Assembly (NCBI GenBank): GCA_030533445.1 | Contig: CM060068.1 | Span: 13,049,479-13,113,478 of the forward strand | Direction of reading: 5' to 3' | Origin: Cyprinodon diabolis | Lineage: Eukaryota; Chordata; Actinopteri; Cyprinodontiformes; Cyprinodontidae | Length of the DNA: 64,000 bases | In this document: in pieces, positions 63,934 to 64,000 of the stretch | Position numbering within the stretch: position 1 is the stretch's first letter | How the letters are laid out: each line of letters begins with the position of its first letter | The notes under the pieces: generated by a model | The model's input: only the letters and a program-made list of their open reading frames with translations | What the model was told of the DNA's origin: nothing | Databases searched by the model: none | Translations under genes and position numbers: made by a program

Positions 63934-64000
63934 CTACAAGCCAGCCATCTCCAAACTCTCCATCACGCAACTTGGAAAACAGGTAGCTGTTTCTTAAAAT
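63934..64000 (-). CDS. HARBI1-like transposase, exon 1 end (copy 2), cut by window
   Basis: Minus-strand exon ending in FGDGWLV and donor GTAG|GTGAGT. Only the last 22 or so codons are inside the window; they match copy 1 (ILRNSYLFSKLRDGEFGDGW). The rest continues past 64000. Confidence 0.85.

Larger units (their letters stand above)
62095..64000 (-). mobile_element. PIF/Harbinger transposon, copy 2, cut by window end
   Basis: It starts at GGGCCGGATTTATCAAGATC and is nearly identical to copy 1 read in reverse. Gene order is MADF-like gene (plus), then transposase (minus). The far inverted repeat lies beyond the window. In the visible part it lacks the 8-base deletion of copy 1, so it may be the better-preserved copy. 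Confidence 0.92.

Overview
The window reads as vertebrate, most likely teleost fish, genomic DNA. It is AT-rich, long-intron sequence with spliced exons and a fish-typical mix of transposable elements: Tc1/mariner, hAT, PIF/Harbinger, a Tf1/sushi-type Gypsy, Penelope-like, L1-like and R4/Rex6-like retroelements. There is no bacterial or phage organisation. The species cannot be told from the sequence alone.

Host gene: three consecutive exons of one plus-strand gene, at 11704-11904, 40151-40342 and 46646-46877, encode cysteine-rich thrombospondin type-1 repeats of the THSD7 family (thsd7a-like favoured, thsd7b not excluded). Their splice phases join cleanly. Introns are at least 11.7 kb, 28.2 kb, 6.3 kb and at least 17.1 kb. 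Everything else lies inside these introns.

Layout: 1-11.7 kb holds mostly old intronic DNA, with a TTAA-flanked element split by a solo LTR (3.1-4.6 kb), a Rex1-type tail and simple repeats. 12-16 kb holds a diverged repeat and a hAT MITE with a perfect 8-bp duplication. 16.3-21.5 kb is a broken Gypsy element inserted in a GAAA microsatellite. 23.3-30.8 kb is a Penelope-like element shattered by a hAT MITE, a solo LTR, a hAT transposase relic and an L1-like insertion with a very G-rich segment. 41.1-44.4 kb is a minus-strand LINE fragment beside a complete Tc1 element with an open transposase. 48.6-51.1 kb is a minus-strand solo LTR split by a 1.8-kb hAT element. 57.1-60.0 kb and 62.1-64.0 kb are two nearly identical PIF/Harbinger elements in opposite orientation, each with a spliced HARBI1-like transposase and a spliced MADF/Myb-like partner gene.

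Functional reading: the only clear host product is part of the extracellular region of a THSD7 protein. The Tc1 copy looks structurally intact. The second Harbinger copy keeps an open transposase end that the first lost through an 8-base deletion, and both share a frame break at an A-rich tract in the partner gene. The Gypsy LTR carries an 11-base segment at its predicted transcript start that is complementary to the sequence just past the LTR, the signature of self-primed reverse transcription. All coordinates come from reading the sequence; no database search was run.
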